A stretch of 64,000 bases of DNA from Antennarius striatus (Eukaryota > Chordata > Actinopteri > Lophiiformes > Antennariidae): NCBI RefSeq assembly GCF_040054535.1, contig NC_090780.1, positions 3,518,001-3,582,000 on the forward strand, given 5' to 3'. How positions within the stretch are numbered: the stretch's first letter is position 1; each line of letters begins with the position of its first letter. This document shows positions 1 to 15,535 of the stretch, piece after piece. The notes under the pieces were generated by a model, which did not search any database, was not told the DNA's origin, and worked only from the letters and a program-made list of their open reading frames with translations. The translations under genes were made by a program, and so were the position numbers.

Positions 1-1611
1 TACTGTACTATAATCATTATGCTCTTTCAGTCTATGACGCTGCTTCTTTGAGAATAAAATGCATGCTTCTAGGAATGTTTTTCAGGACATGCAACAGTAG
101 GAAAGTAGTGTGAACCCAGATAGAAGGCAGTTTGAGGGAAGCATTATTCCTTAAAAGTAACTATTTTGATCTTGCGGATGTGATTATGTACCAAAATTGT
201 AAAAAATAATAATAATAAAATAAAATTATTGCAAGTCTATAACATCTGCAACTGGAATTATTGGTCAAAACTAGAGTGTGACTGATTGCCTGTGATACAT
301 TTAAAGTTTAACAGCAATGATTCTACATGGAATGTTAGAATTCACTAGGACACCAAATTCTGTATGTTTCAGATTTGGCCTTACAATAACCCCTTAAGAC
401 AAACACAATTAACACAATTAAGTTCTTTTGTTTAGCAACCTGCAAGCATCCTTAAAAAAGTATGGACTCCCACAGAAGGCAGTGTAGACATAAATATACA
501 GTGGTGTGATGTAGCAAGTGGCAGTCAGTCAAGAAACGTGGAAATTCTCATTCAGATAAAAATATCATGCAATAATCTACCACCTATGTTTACTACTAAC
601 TTACCTACATACCGGGTAACGGTTAAGCCAAAGTTAACCTACCGATCTATGTGAATAAGTACTCTGTGTGTTTGTGTTTGTGTGTGTGTCTGTGTAAGAG
701 AGAGAGAACTGTGTAAAACAAACCAAACAAGAATAAACATTCAAGCTGTCCTCAACTCTCCGCTGTAAGACCAGTTTTGGGTGAATGCAAGGGGGGAAGC
801 TCGCATTGCAATACATACAGTACATGTAAGACCAAAGCAGTGAAAAGTCAAGGCCATTGTCAGTCATTCATCAGATACTGATACCCGCTAGGAAAGGAAG
901 GTGTCAAACCACAAGCTTAGCCGATGGCTGTCATTCATCCTTGAAATAAAGCGATGTACTTAACCACCAACCTCGTCACAAATCACCCACTGGGCATAGC
1001 AGCGCGGGGGTTGGCTTTGCCTTATGCTCACACATCCTCTTATTTCTAAATGGTGAAGCATAAGACTGTTTAGTTTCATTGGCTCCTGGAAGCAGCATAT
1101 GTAACGCACAAGTGGGGCTGTTCGTAAAGCGCATGGCAGAGCGGTGTGCCATGAGAAATGAGGGCCAAGGGAAAGGGAATAAAACAAAGTCTGTGCTTGT
1201 AGTTTTGTTCGTTCGGTTTTTTTTTCTCGAAAGCCATAATTTCAGTTTTTTTTCTGCTTGTTGAGTTTCACCCTGCTATACTTTTTTTTATCACTACTCA
1301 GTTGTGAGAAGGGAAACTCTTATTTTTTCTTTTCTTTTTTTTCCAACAACCACATGATATCAACTCCATGCAGAAATGCAAAGTTTTAAATTTTACCCTG
1401 ATAGTTGTCAGGAGATTTAAGGGCAAGCAGTAAAGTGTAAACACACAATAAGCAGAGTGAGCTAGTGGTCTTTGTAATGCCCCCCTTCCCCCTCTACACT
1501 AAACATCCTGAATTCTATTGCCTTGATTTTTCCAGGACATGTGAGGTGGGAGGTTGTACGGCTTTCCCATCCAGGTGCTCAACTCCACATTTCCTGCAAA
1601 CCAGCAGAGGA
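1..1611 (-). other. kcna2 3' flank / probable 3' UTR
   Basis: This is the sequence downstream of the kcna2 stop codon, read on the minus strand. It is AT-rich with no credible coding region. I found no canonical polyadenylation signal on the minus strand (no TTTATT or TTTAAT on the plus strand) anywhere in it. Either the 3' UTR runs past the left edge of the window or a variant signal is used. Long 3' UTRs are usual for Kv1 mRNAs. A short imperfect TG-rich stretch lies near 665-695. Confidence 0.5.
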
Positions 1612-4147
<2,536 letters not shown>

Positions 4148-4250
4148 CTGCAGACATGTTTTTCAGCTGTGCTGTGAGGTGATGCTCCTGCTGGACAGTC
4201 GCACCGGGATGGTGAACAAACCAGCTGCGGCGATCAGGTCTCCAATCACC

Positions 4251-4276
4251 GGGGTAGGGGTGGGGGTGGGGGAGGG
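4251..4276 (+). other. G-quadruplex-capable G-run cluster
   Basis: Five runs of three to five guanines are separated by one- or two-base loops on the plus strand. This exceeds the usual four-run quadruplex pattern. For kcna2, which reads leftward, the G-rich strand is the template strand. It lies about 1.1 kb upstream of the ATG, just inside the proposed first exon. Confidence 0.75.
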
Positions 4277-4560
4277 AAATAATGTCCAATTTGGGGGAAG
4301 CTGATGGTCTTCACTTCATGTTGTCCACAGCATCCTTGCCGCGTTCACCGGGTACAGTACAGTGTGTGCGGGTGTGTCCTCCCTCTCTCCTCCCCGACTC
4401 CTTTCTTTCGGGTAAGCTGTCGTGGGATGGCGATGGACAAAAAGGGAGGAGGGAACCGATTCGAGGAGGTGGCGGTGCTTCCCTCAATAAGCAAAGGTGC
4501 TGGGATCAGCAGAATGATCCGCCTCTACTGTTGCCCTGCATGACAGCCGCAAAGGTAGAA

Positions 4561-4602
4561 GATCCAGATCCAGATCCTGATCCTGATCGTGATCCTGATC
4601 AG
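4561..4602. repeat. GATCCN hexamer tandem array, seven units
   Basis: Seven consecutive 6-base units begin GATC (GATCCA, GATCCT, GATCGT, GATCAG variants). On the plus strand they would read as an Asp-Pro run, but that frame shows no other protein character. The array falls in the likely kcna2 5' non-coding exon or promoter-proximal DNA. Confidence 0.8.
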
Positions 4603-4789
4603 AGAGACAACATCTGTAAAAGGAAGAGGCAAAGGCGGAGCGCAAAGGAGGCTGAAAGCTTCAAAAATAATCTTATGAACAGGCTTTAACAGTGAGACGC
4701 CTCCTGGTATAAACGAATCCCCTTTTTTTTTTTCATTTCAGCATGCGACCAACCTGAAAATGTCCTCTGATAATTAATATGTTTATTTC

Positions 4790-5220
4790 TGATTCGGTGA
4801 CGCGTTCGTCGCGTAAAACATCATCGCGCCAGGAATCCGTTGATCTGCTCGGGAACAGTCAAGTGCGCGAAGACAGTTCCGAGTCTCCTAATTGCCTACA
4901 TGGTGAGCAGAGCAGCGGCTTCAGACGCTGACTTGAGACGACATGCATGAGAGAGTCTCCCTACGTAGATTACGCAATTACCCACAGCTCGAATCCCACG
5001 CGCAAAGAGAGCGGTCTTTAATTGGGCGCGTAAATCCGCAGGTGTTGAGAGGTTTAAGGGTTTGGTTTTGTTTTTTTCGTGGGAGAAAGATTTTTTTTTT
5101 GGGTGTGATAATTCTGCAGCCAGCAGTGGCAGCTGGGCTGGTTTATAAAGCGTAGGCAAACCTGCATTCGGGCACTGCCATGCATACTAAGAGACGCGCT
5201 GGAGATGGAGAAGCGACGGT
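4790..5220 (-). promoter_or_regulatory. Candidate kcna2 promoter / first-exon CpG-rich region
   Basis: CpG dinucleotides are clearly denser here (GACGCG, GTCGCG, TGCGCG, CACGCG, GGCGCG) than in the AT-rich surroundings. A TTTATAAA box occurs at about 5141-5148 and can be read as TATAAA on either strand. The position, 1.7-2.1 kb upstream of the kcna2 ATG with a candidate donor and acceptor in between, fits a promoter plus first non-coding exon. No transcript evidence is available, so this is an inference. Confidence 0.35.
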
Positions 5221-7159
5221 GTCTCCATGCGCACTGGACTCCACCAGTCCTGACTTTATCTGCAGTGTGGGCAGTTTAAAGGGATCTGCTAAAAAAAACC
5301 ACTGCTGATGCTCAGGTGGCTTCATCTTTTGACTGCAAAGGCCACATTTAGGAGATTAACCATGACATTAAACTCATTTTGTCCCCTTTTACAAGAATCA
5401 GACAGTTGAGTGTCCAGATGTGTTCTTAAAGCAGGTAAAATGAAATTGTCCTGCAAACATTCAACCTCAAATACATGTGTGAGCAAACAACTTTGTCATT
5501 CTTATCATAATGAGTTTTCTTAGATTAAATTACAACATCAACCTAATTTCTAAAGTCACTTTCTGCCTTGTTATTTTTCTCCCAGCTGTTATATTGGTAA
5601 CCTTTCCTGGCAACACACCTTATTAATTATAGATAGGTGGGTGACTGAAATAGAACAAAACCTCATCTTTGTGCTTCGCTATGTTCAGAAGAAAGAACAA
5701 ACTGATCAATAATCAATCCTCTCCTCTCAATATCAGTTCCTTTGCTGGGAATAGAAGCATGGTGGCCAGAAATAACCCTCGGAGAAGCCAAAGGTCAGCA
5801 GGAATCACTTGGTTGTTGTTGTGGGGGGGGGGGGTGATTTGTGTGGGGCCCATCCCTTCTGTCAGTCTGCCTGCCTGCTGCCACACATTTGAATACCTCT
5901 CACTATCTCTTAATGGCTTTCCCAGGTTCCTCATGACAGCGGAGTCATTATTTATGAGGCGGGGGCCGTTACAAAGACCGTTAATGCGGGCTCCAAAGCT
6001 CAGTTCACTTTGCATTATCCGGCTTGCTTTAATTAAACGTGAAGGGTCCCAGAGCTCTAAATGATCCGTGTGTTTCAATCATATGGGGAGGTGAAAATGG
6101 GTTCCGCAACTCGGCCAATGAGGGTATCAGTGATGAATTTGTTTTCAAGAGGTATTGATTTCAGGGCTCGTCTCCATCGGATGTTGGTTTGGCTCCTGAA
6201 CGAGGAGAAGAGGAAATGAACTTGAGGACTGTGGATATAATCACTGAGCACCAGTGTGAACAACCTGACTGTACAGAGTGACAAACGGAAGCTTCTTTAA
6301 TGTAACATTAAGGACATTTTGGGTTATCGCCAATGCAATGTGAAGTTCCAAACGGTTTCCCATGTTAAAATAAAACACTGCTTGATTTATGTGAATATCA
6401 GGTGTCATGCTGATTTTTTCCCAGAGTATCTGCATCATAAATTATATAAGTTAAATTAAATAAATTAAAATAAAATAAAAAATTGAATTGAATTGAATTG
6501 AATTAAATTTAATAAATTAAGTTTCAGCTGCTGTACACAGCACTTGCTTTATCATTTACAATTTATTAGCATTTGACATGTCTCAGCTCCAAATTGCACC
6601 AAATTTTACAGTGCACTTTCATATATTACCAGCTTTACATCTGCTGATTTAAACTTACAAATGACCAGCATTTCTAATGATGTGTAGCGTTCATGCTGAA
6701 CCCCAGCTTCGCTGATACAGGGACACTGTTTTCATAATATTTGCACAGGTTTGATTTAAAGGAAGTCCCATGTTGTTCCAGAATAAGAGTCTTGGTTGCA
6801 GCAAATCTGAAGTGAGCTTAGCTGGAGGAGGGAACACGTTACATACAGGACGCTACATAGTACAGAGAATTGTGGGTAGGGGCTACCTTAATGCAATGAG
6901 GCATCCCTAACAGATTAATCCAGCCATGGCATCAGTGTGATAACTTTGTTTTGATGATTCTAACAATATTTACAAAAATATTACTAAATACTTGACAAAA
7001 TCCATGTAAAATTAACCAAATAGAGAAATAGTTCTGATCATGTTCATTATGTTCATCAGGATGACAGTGTAGCTCGCTCCCTGGAAAATTCCATGGAAAA
7101 TTGAATTCAATTGTACATTCTTGCTTCTTGATGCTGCATTGCAGCAGCCACAGGTTTTT

Positions 7160-7161
<2 letters not shown>

Positions 7162-7243
<82 letters not shown>

Positions 7244-7261
7244 CACACACACACACACACA
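7162..7261. repeat. (CA)n microsatellite with one phase break
   Basis: About 100 bp of CA dinucleotide repeat. The phase shifts once at about 7242, where CAA interrupts the array. Confidence 0.98.
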
Positions 7262-7771
7262 TTGTATAGAAAGTCCTGCGAAAAGAAGGTCTAGGTTCTC
7301 CCATGAGTCAACAGGATGAAGGACTCCTCTTCCTCTTTTTCTGACCGATGTAACGCACTGAGATGAAGGAGATGAGCTTTGTTCCACATGTTGTCTTCAC
7401 TCTGATGCGTTGTTACAGTAACAGAGATGTCCTGCTTAAATATATGATGATGCAACACTTTGCTCTGCATCATTGTTCATTAGTGAATTATCTCATGCAC
7501 ACCCATCAGCCCACTGGGTGAAAATCATACGGTCAGAATCTCATCCCATAGACTGTATTACGGCCAACATATGTTTTCTTTTTTTATATACTCTTCCAGC
7601 TGCTCGAGATCGGAGCAGCTCCAGCTTTTGAGTTTCCAGCCTTCATCTTTTCTTTCAGATCCTGAGCGGAAAACTGTTCCAACTTGAACCGTATCGTTCT
7701 GTAAGTGGAAAACATCTGGCGACTTGTTTTAATGAAGGTCATGAACAAGGCAGCCTCCTGCCTGAACACCG

Positions 7772-7833
<62 letters not shown>
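7772..7833. repeat. (TCA)n trinucleotide repeat, about 20 units
   Basis: An uninterrupted TCA array with no host coding context. Confidence 0.98.
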
Positions 7834-7835
<2 letters not shown>

Positions 7836-10222
7836 CGTCCTCTTGTGGTTTTAATCTTTAGCCCTAAAACTCCCTTCTCCTTAACTTTTTTTAAATCTCA
7901 CCTCAAATAATTTGCCACAAAAACTAACAAACATTTCTGATAATTTCACGTTTCATTCCTGTTTTCTCATCAGGGTATCTGATGTCCTAAAACCTCAATG
8001 TTAAACTTTTTCCTCAACGCAGCTCTTCTGAAACTTTATTTATTGAATGTTGTAGGAGATGAGTCATTGTACTGTCACTGCTTAGGGGAGAAAAAAGAGA
8101 CCACGTTATATATATAACTAAAAACTCAGGCTAAGAGAGTGGAAGTAAAACAAGTGGCTTAAGTACACAAGAATGTACAGCAGGGCAGCTGCTTGTGGCC
8201 TTCTGATTGCCCCCTGGAGGCAAAAGGACATCTAAGGCAGAGAGGTAAAACTAAAAGTGTGAGGAAGTGAGTCCATTGTTCAAAGGCGGGGGGGTAAGAA
8301 AAGACAAGAATGGTCAGATTGAAGCCCAATGGGATGAGTGGAGAGGACGACAGTTACCCACGAGCAGCTAGAGGGCCTCACTGATGTTTTTAGTGCTCTG
8401 CTGTCCTGAAATATGAAGAAGCTATAGGTTGAATTTATAAAAGTGACTTTACATTATGATGACTAATGCTGCTGATCTGCAAGTCAGAAGTTGCCACGGA
8501 CACAACGCTGCACGCTTAACTGTTCGGCTGTCAGCACTTTATTCACTTCAGCGAGCTGTCCCCGTGTTAAACTGAAGGTCGGGGAGTCATAGCAGGATAT
8601 ACTGAACTGCACGTCTGCTGTTTCATACAATGTGTCTGTATGTGTGAGTGAAATCCAAGTCAAGGTGCTTACTTTAGGAACACCTGGATATATTACACCA
8701 AGGTGACACGAGGAATAAGATCCCTTTTGTTTGGAGGGAGAGAACTAAAAAAAATGACTTTGACTCTTTGACAGGCTTTTAAAATGCACAAATCTGTCAA
8801 CGGAGGGGAATACTTTTATAGATTACTCACTGCAGTGACTTGTAGCATCATTTTGCTCTTCCCTGAATATGTAAATCTGGTTTTGGGATATAATTTCCTT
8901 TAGCAGTTCAAACATAAGGCCTGTGTTTCACCATTTGAGGGTAAAAAGTGTGATATGTCTGTGTGGCAGTGGGGCTGCAGATTGTTGGATTTGCAGTGAC
9001 AGCCCCTGTGTCACAGCCATGATGCAATCCTTCGGGTTTTGATCATCATTGAGTCAGAGAACATTCAGCTTTCTGTGTCAGTCAGTCTGGTGCGCTGATG
9101 AGCCAGAGCTGCACAACTTCCAGAATCACATGACGTTACGATGAAACTTTAATTTCCACATCAAACATTCTAGGTTGTTCAGCTTTAAGATGCCAGAAAA
9201 GAACCCGAGAATTTGTGCAAAATTTTGCTCTTCCTTGGTCGTCTGGCCTAGATCTCTAACTGGTAGCAGGAGGAGGCTGGCTGATGACATCACTCCTACA
9301 GTACCTCTGATGTCACTGGGATATTTCAGGTAAATTTGGAGCGAGATGACAAAGCACTTATAATTTTCCTGCAGTCAGCTGCAATACTTAAAGACGAATG
9401 GGTGATAAGAACAAGTGTAAAAAAACACAAAGAAACAAACACAAACTGGATCCACTGTCAGCTTTAAATATATCTTCCCTCTGGGGAGGGGAGGTGGGGG
9501 GGGGGATATATGCTTTCGCTCACATGCTTTCTGGGCTTTTCTCTGTCTCACTGAAAGCTCTGATTCTTGATGCAGAAGACTGAACTTTATGAATAAGCGC
9601 CCAGAGTGCCATTACATGTTCTGAAAGAGCAGATGAATGAATGGCACCTTGAGAAATAATGGCTATATGGTCTTATGGTTTCTGAATTAGGCCACATGGA
9701 GTCACAGTTTTAGGGCAAATACTGTACCGCATGAAAATATCATCGGATTGGAAAGACGTGTGTGCAGCACTGTGAATAATCGCGCCGACGCCGGTTTCTC
9801 TCTTCTCTTCATTGATGAGTTGAGATGACCTTGATGTAAAGTTCAAAGACGACAGGCAGCACTTCTCTCGGTCGACAGTTCCCCTGTTGGTTCACTGCTG
9901 CGAGGCCTCGCTCCTCTCATGCGGCGAATGTCGGCAGCGAGGAAGCATGAGGGGAAGAGGATGCCCAGGGTCTCCTCTAGCCCCCCCGCCCCCCCATCCT
10001 CAACCGATCATCCTAGCGTTGCAGACTCACGTCTGTGTGGAGTGAGAGAAGAACCAGCAGCTGAGCTGAATGCAGTTTTCTGCAGCTTTAGTTATTTTGC
10101 GTTTTGTGCGTGAGGTCCATCAGTGTAAGAACAGCCTCTGCAGTAACAACCAGGATCCACAATGATGTGCATTCAGGCAGACCAGCTGTGACTAGCTTGC
10201 AGCTATGCAACACTCTTGCATG

Positions 10223-10331
<109 letters not shown>

Positions 10332-10904
10332 AGTCAGACACAGTCCTAAATGGGGAGTGTGACACATTAATATTATGAAAAAATAAATATACTTATAAAT
10401 GTTGATTTTTAAAAAAATATTTGTAATTACAAACAAGCCTTTTGGTTTTTACATAAGGATGACTAAGGATAACTTAATGTAAGTATAATAACCAGCATGA
10501 TCACCCTGGCTGACAAGTAAATAACTGTTTATTGAAAGCCATTAGTAAACAATGATTGATCCTTCCATTAGATACGTTTTGGCTTAATAACACTTAATAA
10601 CACTTAATAAAGTGTTTTCTAGAAACCCATTACGTAGTGAGTCCAGTTTGAACCATATGCATCATTTGGACTTTGGCACAACCTGCCTGTTATATCATAT
10701 TTATTTTTAAATTATTAACAGGGTTGTCCCCCTGTGGGACCTAAATGATGAGGGAACCAATGCTGGCCCGGTTAGGTTTCTGCCAGGAAACATTTACTGA
10801 TGCTAGCGCTGAAAGCTGAATGTTTTGCTATTTGTTGTTCACTATTGGTCGAGTTTAGTGACTAACTCCACCAATAGTGTTTTAAACTAAATGAAATAAA
10901 ATAG

Positions 10905-11165
10905 AGTATCCATCCATCCATCTTCAACTGCTTATATCGTACTTCCCTCTCCCCAGACACCTCCTCCAGCTCCTCTGGGGGGTGTCTCGATGTGTTCTCA
11001 ACAGGACAACATCGTCTGCAAAAAGCAGAGATGAAATCCTTTGGTCCCCAAACCGGAGTCTCTCCGGATCCTGGCTGCACCTAGAAATTCTGTCCACAAA
11101 GATTATGAACAGAACCGGTGATAGGGGGCAGTCCTGAGGATTTCCCAACATGCGCCTGGAACAGG
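10905..11165 (-). mobile_element. Non-LTR retrotransposon (LINE) relic, internally deleted
   Basis: On the minus strand this encodes the reverse transcriptase motifs CPLSPVLFIIF and LLFADDVVLL, the second being the catalytic Asp-Asp box. It then jumps to the family's C-terminal PPEELEEVSGEREV within a few codons, in a different frame. The several hundred bases normally between them are missing. Downstream is a CCAT tetranucleotide tail (about 10912-10922). It is the same family as the relic at 33794-34535; the two are nearly identical for about 60 bases across the catalytic box. Clade (CR1/Rex-like or other) not assigned. Confidence 0.85.
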
Positions 11166-11230
11166 TCTGACTTACTGCAGACAATGCAAACCAAGCAGAG
11201 ACAGAGATGTAAAAGTTACATTATGGCACT

Positions 11231-11452
11231 ACAGTATTTTATTTCATTATGTGTTGTTTTTATGTCCTGTAAATGTTTCTGGTGAGTCTTAAGGAATAGT
11301 ACTTTCATATTTAGAGTACTAATGGCATTAAAATGAACTCAAATGACAATTATAGATGGAAAATTTGTAAATAATGACCTATGAATAATTCCGCTTTCAA
11401 ACAGCCTCACGGAACCAACGTGTTTGTAATGTGAGGACTACCTGTGATATAA
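11231..11452 (+). repeat. Dispersed repeat, copy 1 (MITE-like)
   Basis: About 220 bp aligns almost end to end with the reverse complement of 26758-26982, including shared blocks such as TAGTACTTTCATATTTAGAGTA. The right edge, read on the minus strand, is CAGGTAGTCCTC, and the other copy has CAGGGAGTCCTC. This is typical of a short non-autonomous DNA transposon end. It has no coding potential. Confidence 0.8.
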
Positions 11453-12042
11453 AATCCTTCATCTTGAATAAATATAGAATCATGTTTTAGATGTCATGCT
11501 TCCTTTAATCCTGGTGTGACCCACAAAAAGAGATGATATTATCTTCTAAATATGTAAATACAGTAACAACAATGCGGATCTCCCCGTGAGGCCACATTAT
11601 ACTCTGAGCTCTCCACACACCTGAAAAAGACTGAACCGCAGGTGTCTCCTTCAAGCGCTGCCGTTGTTCTCTGCAGGAGATGATTAACAGTAGTGGATAA
11701 ATTGCAGACATGTTTTCATTTCCCCTGGTTAAAAATACATGGAAGAAGGACTTGAATTCCAGTTGGGGTGACAGAGGGAACAAAACCACTCAGCAGTTCT
11801 GAGCCAGAGCACCTGGAGCCGGGCTCTGGTTACAGCGCTGTGGTTCTTACCCGCTCTGCGGAACCAAACAATTCAGCAAGGACAAGTCGTCACATCAGCG
11901 CTGCACTGATCACAATCACGTTTATGGTCGTATTGTGTGTCAGCTTTAGTCGTCTCAAATCTTCTTTTCTTCCTAAACCTGTGGGTTTCTTGACGTTTGA
12001 CATTCAAGTCATTGCATCAAGACCAGATATGAGCATTGGACC

Positions 12043-12241
<199 letters not shown>

Positions 12242-13345
12242 AAGATCATGTAAACACTTTGTTTTAGGGAGGCGGAGGAATCTTATTGGGTTTCTTCTCT
12301 TTTTGTAGAAAATAAATCCACACATTTTTTTAGTCACTTCAGAGAGATTATTTGAGCTTTAACGTGATTCTGCAACAGCAACCCCCCCCACCCCCGTAAC
12401 AGCCATGTATGCTGCAAAGCAAATTTTAAACAGCTGCCATGTCCATTTCTATGCCTCCTCAACGTCATGCAATTTGTAAGTAAAGTGAGGTTTTTTTTAG
12501 CACTCCAGCTCTCAACCTGTAATTGCCTTTGCCTCCTGGGATACACAAGAATTATGGGTCAGACTAAAAGCCTCTGGGTGGAATTCACGGTAGTTTCCTA
12601 AAATGCATGACAAATCCCAGACAGGTACAGGGCCAATTCCACAAGGCAGTGTGTAAAAATAGTAAGTATAATGGTACAGGTTTTGCCCTGTGAAATGTCA
12701 GCAGACTACACGTGTGGATTAAAGTGGTAACCTTACCCTATGACGTAAATTACACATTATACACATTCAATGGAGATAAAAATATGAATCCCACCACGAC
12801 AAATTGTTCTCACACCTCCTAAGAAACCATTATTTTACAGAATGTTTTACACTCTTCAAAGGCTCAAATGAGTGTAGAGCGTATGATTCTACATCGTGAA
12901 TTTATTTACTGAGTTTCTGAAGAGCAGTCACACCTCAGAGAGCTCTGAAAAACTAACTGGTAGAATTAGGGATTCATGAGGTGCTGTGCTGCTGAAGCTC
13001 CTCTGAAAACAACAGCCACGCACACAGCATGTTAAAATCTGTTATCTTGACCTTATTGCACAACTGGTGACATGAAGCTTCAACAATCACAATGCATGAT
13101 TTACTGCGGTGGACTTGTTGTTTTTATCAACAAATAACTGAGTAATAGGCTAATAAAACAATTATGGTGTATTTTCAAGTTGTTAACAAAGAAGCAGAGA
13201 ATCTTATTATATTAGAAACAGTTTGACATCATATAAAACCCTTAGAAATAAAATCAATAGAGTGACACAAGTCTTCAAGAAGGACTAAATGCAATCAGAA
13301 CTGGTTGAATTTTAACATCCATCACGTTGTGGTAACTCGATTCGT

Positions 13346-13361
13346 CCACTTGGTGGCAGTA
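13346..13361 (+). promoter_or_regulatory. CTCF-like motif
   Basis: CCACTTGGTGGCAGTA matches the vertebrate CTCF core (CCASYAGRKGGCRSYV) at all but one position. It lies about 2.2 kb beyond the kcna3 stop codon, in the spacer between the genes. Short motifs occur by chance, so binding is an inference. Confidence 0.35.
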
Positions 13362-13531
13362 CTGAGCTGCCTAAAGAATATTAGAAATAACAATCACTCC
13401 GTCTGCAGCTGAGCAGCAGAACATCTCAACGTCAGGTAAGAAACTGCTGGTTACAATCTTAATTTATACTGGTAATGATCTGGTGATGACAGCACATTAA
13501 TTATTTCATCAACTAACAGAATTTAAGATAA

Positions 13532-13532
13532 A

Positions 13533-13574
<42 letters not shown>
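13532..13574. repeat. (ATT)n trinucleotide repeat
   Basis: About 14 ATT units in an AT-rich context. Confidence 0.97.
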
Positions 13575-14372
13575 GTTACTTTTTTATGATTACAGTATTA
13601 CTTTTTTGGTGTTGATTTTTTTTTTTGTTTAATAAAAAGAGCAAAATTTGCACAATGATTACTTTTTTCTATAGTGCTACTGATCTTTAGATTTTGGATA
13701 CAGAATTTACATTATAGCAGGAATTAATCATTATTTTGTGAAATTCAAGATGCAATTCATAATCATTGACAAAGAAATCAACAGATCATGATAATGATGA
13801 AAAAATATATTTGTTAACATGTTATTCTGAGAAATTCTCACTCATGTTTTAAACCATCATGATACGTGGATGAACCAGACGTGCAGACCTGTGATTAATT
13901 CTCAGTGGGCTCCTTTGAGTTTGGATCTTTCTATGTGTCCCTTGAGCTGTAAGCCGTTTAATACTAAAGGCACACATTCAAATGTTTACTGGAGGGAATG
14001 AAAGGTAGTAAACATCAGACCTTGTTGGCACGCCAAATCAGAGAATGAGCAGCAACAGAGCAGTTGAATTATGGGGTGCACGAATATAAAAAAGAGAAGA
14101 GCTGATTGGACAGGTATTTATTACTGAGCTTGATTCAATATCACCTGAGGTTATGACCTATTCAGCATCTGATTTAAAAAGAAATCTTCATTTTCTAAAG
14201 TTAATAACTAATTTCTCTCACTGCGTTGATCTTGAAATAACCTATTAACCTACTTTTTTTTTTTAAAAACTACCAAAACAAGATCATCATAAACAAGTTT
14301 CTGGTTTAAAGGTTCCAAAATTTTTCAATGTCTCCTAAACAAGAGCATTCGTTTTATTTTTGATGCACTGGC

Positions 14373-14389
14373 GCCTGTTGGTGGCGCTA
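14373..14389 (+). promoter_or_regulatory. CTCF-like motif
   Basis: GCCTGTTGGTGGCGCTA fits the CTCF core with two mismatches. It has the same orientation as the site at 13346 and lies about 1 kb from it. Evidence is motif similarity only. Confidence 0.3.
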
Positions 14390-14439
14390 GATGGAGGCGG
14401 GACAAAGCAGTCTATTTCTTCTATCAGGAGGTTTGTCAA

Positions 14440-14469
14440 CCCCCCCCCCCCCCAAAAAAAAAAAAAAAA
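14440..14469. repeat. Adjacent homopolymers C14 then A16
   Basis: A pure C run abuts a pure A run. Assembly length here may be unreliable. Confidence 0.95.
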
Positions 14470-14819
14470 TCAGATAACAGGTTAAGATTCTACTCGGGTT
14501 CTAGCATTGGTTCAATGTTGCCCCCTTTTCTACTCCCCAAAGACACAAAGGTGATGACGAACCACAGAAAGTCTTTGTGGAAAAACATTACAGGGGGTTA
14601 CCCTGGAAACCATCGTCGTCATGGAGACTGCCTCACAAGGCGGGCTGGGCGAGCACGAAGCGGGATGCTCTGCACGTGCTTCCTCTCTAAATCCACGCTG
14701 TTTTCATCCCGTCATCCCATCATATGTGCTCCAACACAACACAGCGAGTCACACATAGTGGACTGCACCTTTAGTCACAGCTGACAAGGACATGTCGAGT
14801 CGTCGTCACTTCATCTGTA

Positions 14820-14825
14820 TTTATT
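14820..14825 (-). terminator. Candidate kcna3 polyadenylation signal
   Basis: AATAAA occurs on the minus strand about 710 bases after the kcna3 stop codon, within AT-rich DNA. It is canonical in sequence, but no transcript end is known and the 3' UTR may be longer. Confidence 0.35.
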
Positions 14826-15535
14826 TAATATAGGATGTATAGACATAATAAAAAATACAATTCTACAAGAATTCCAACTCATAACTTTTGATAAGCCTCA
14901 ATATCAACACCACTCTGTGTGTTACTACCCGAATAATAATCCGAACAAGACTCAGAGTCTAACATCTTGAAGGGTTATGATATTAAATAAAACATAAACA
15001 GACATCTGTCTATATAAATTACCGTACTGGACAAGGAAAATCTTCTTTCCACGAAGCACAAGACGTGTTTTTTTTCTTTCTTTTTTTTTCTAGGATTGGC
15101 GGATAGATGCAATAAAGTAGATTATACTCTACACGTGTATTCCAGCCATCAACACCAACAGCTTTGGCTTTAACATCTAGATATGTAGGCGTAATGTGGC
15201 ACAACACACAACAAAACTGTTTCAACAAGCCACTGATTTGAGATGAACTGTTTCCTTCTGACAACACACTGGTGTCAAAATAAATACACCTTCCATTGCC
15301 AGTGCTCTATAATAATACTTCTGGATCTCTGAGAAATACTTAGAGGTGGAAAAATCTACATTGGAAATAAGTAAAAATCACAAATTCTCGTCTGTTTGAA
15401 TGAGACAAAAACGACTTGTTTAAACGAACATCTATGCAGACCTTCACCCACAGATATGGACCGACACGTTAAGACTATAAAAATAATATATTATAGCTAC
15501 TTTTTTTCCCGTCATGCTTCACACATGATCCGGTT

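Noticed and set aside
4282..4689. 135-residue plus-strand open frame
   Set aside because: Its Asp-Pro run comes from a hexamer DNA repeat and no domain is visible; better explained as kcna2 5' non-coding DNA.
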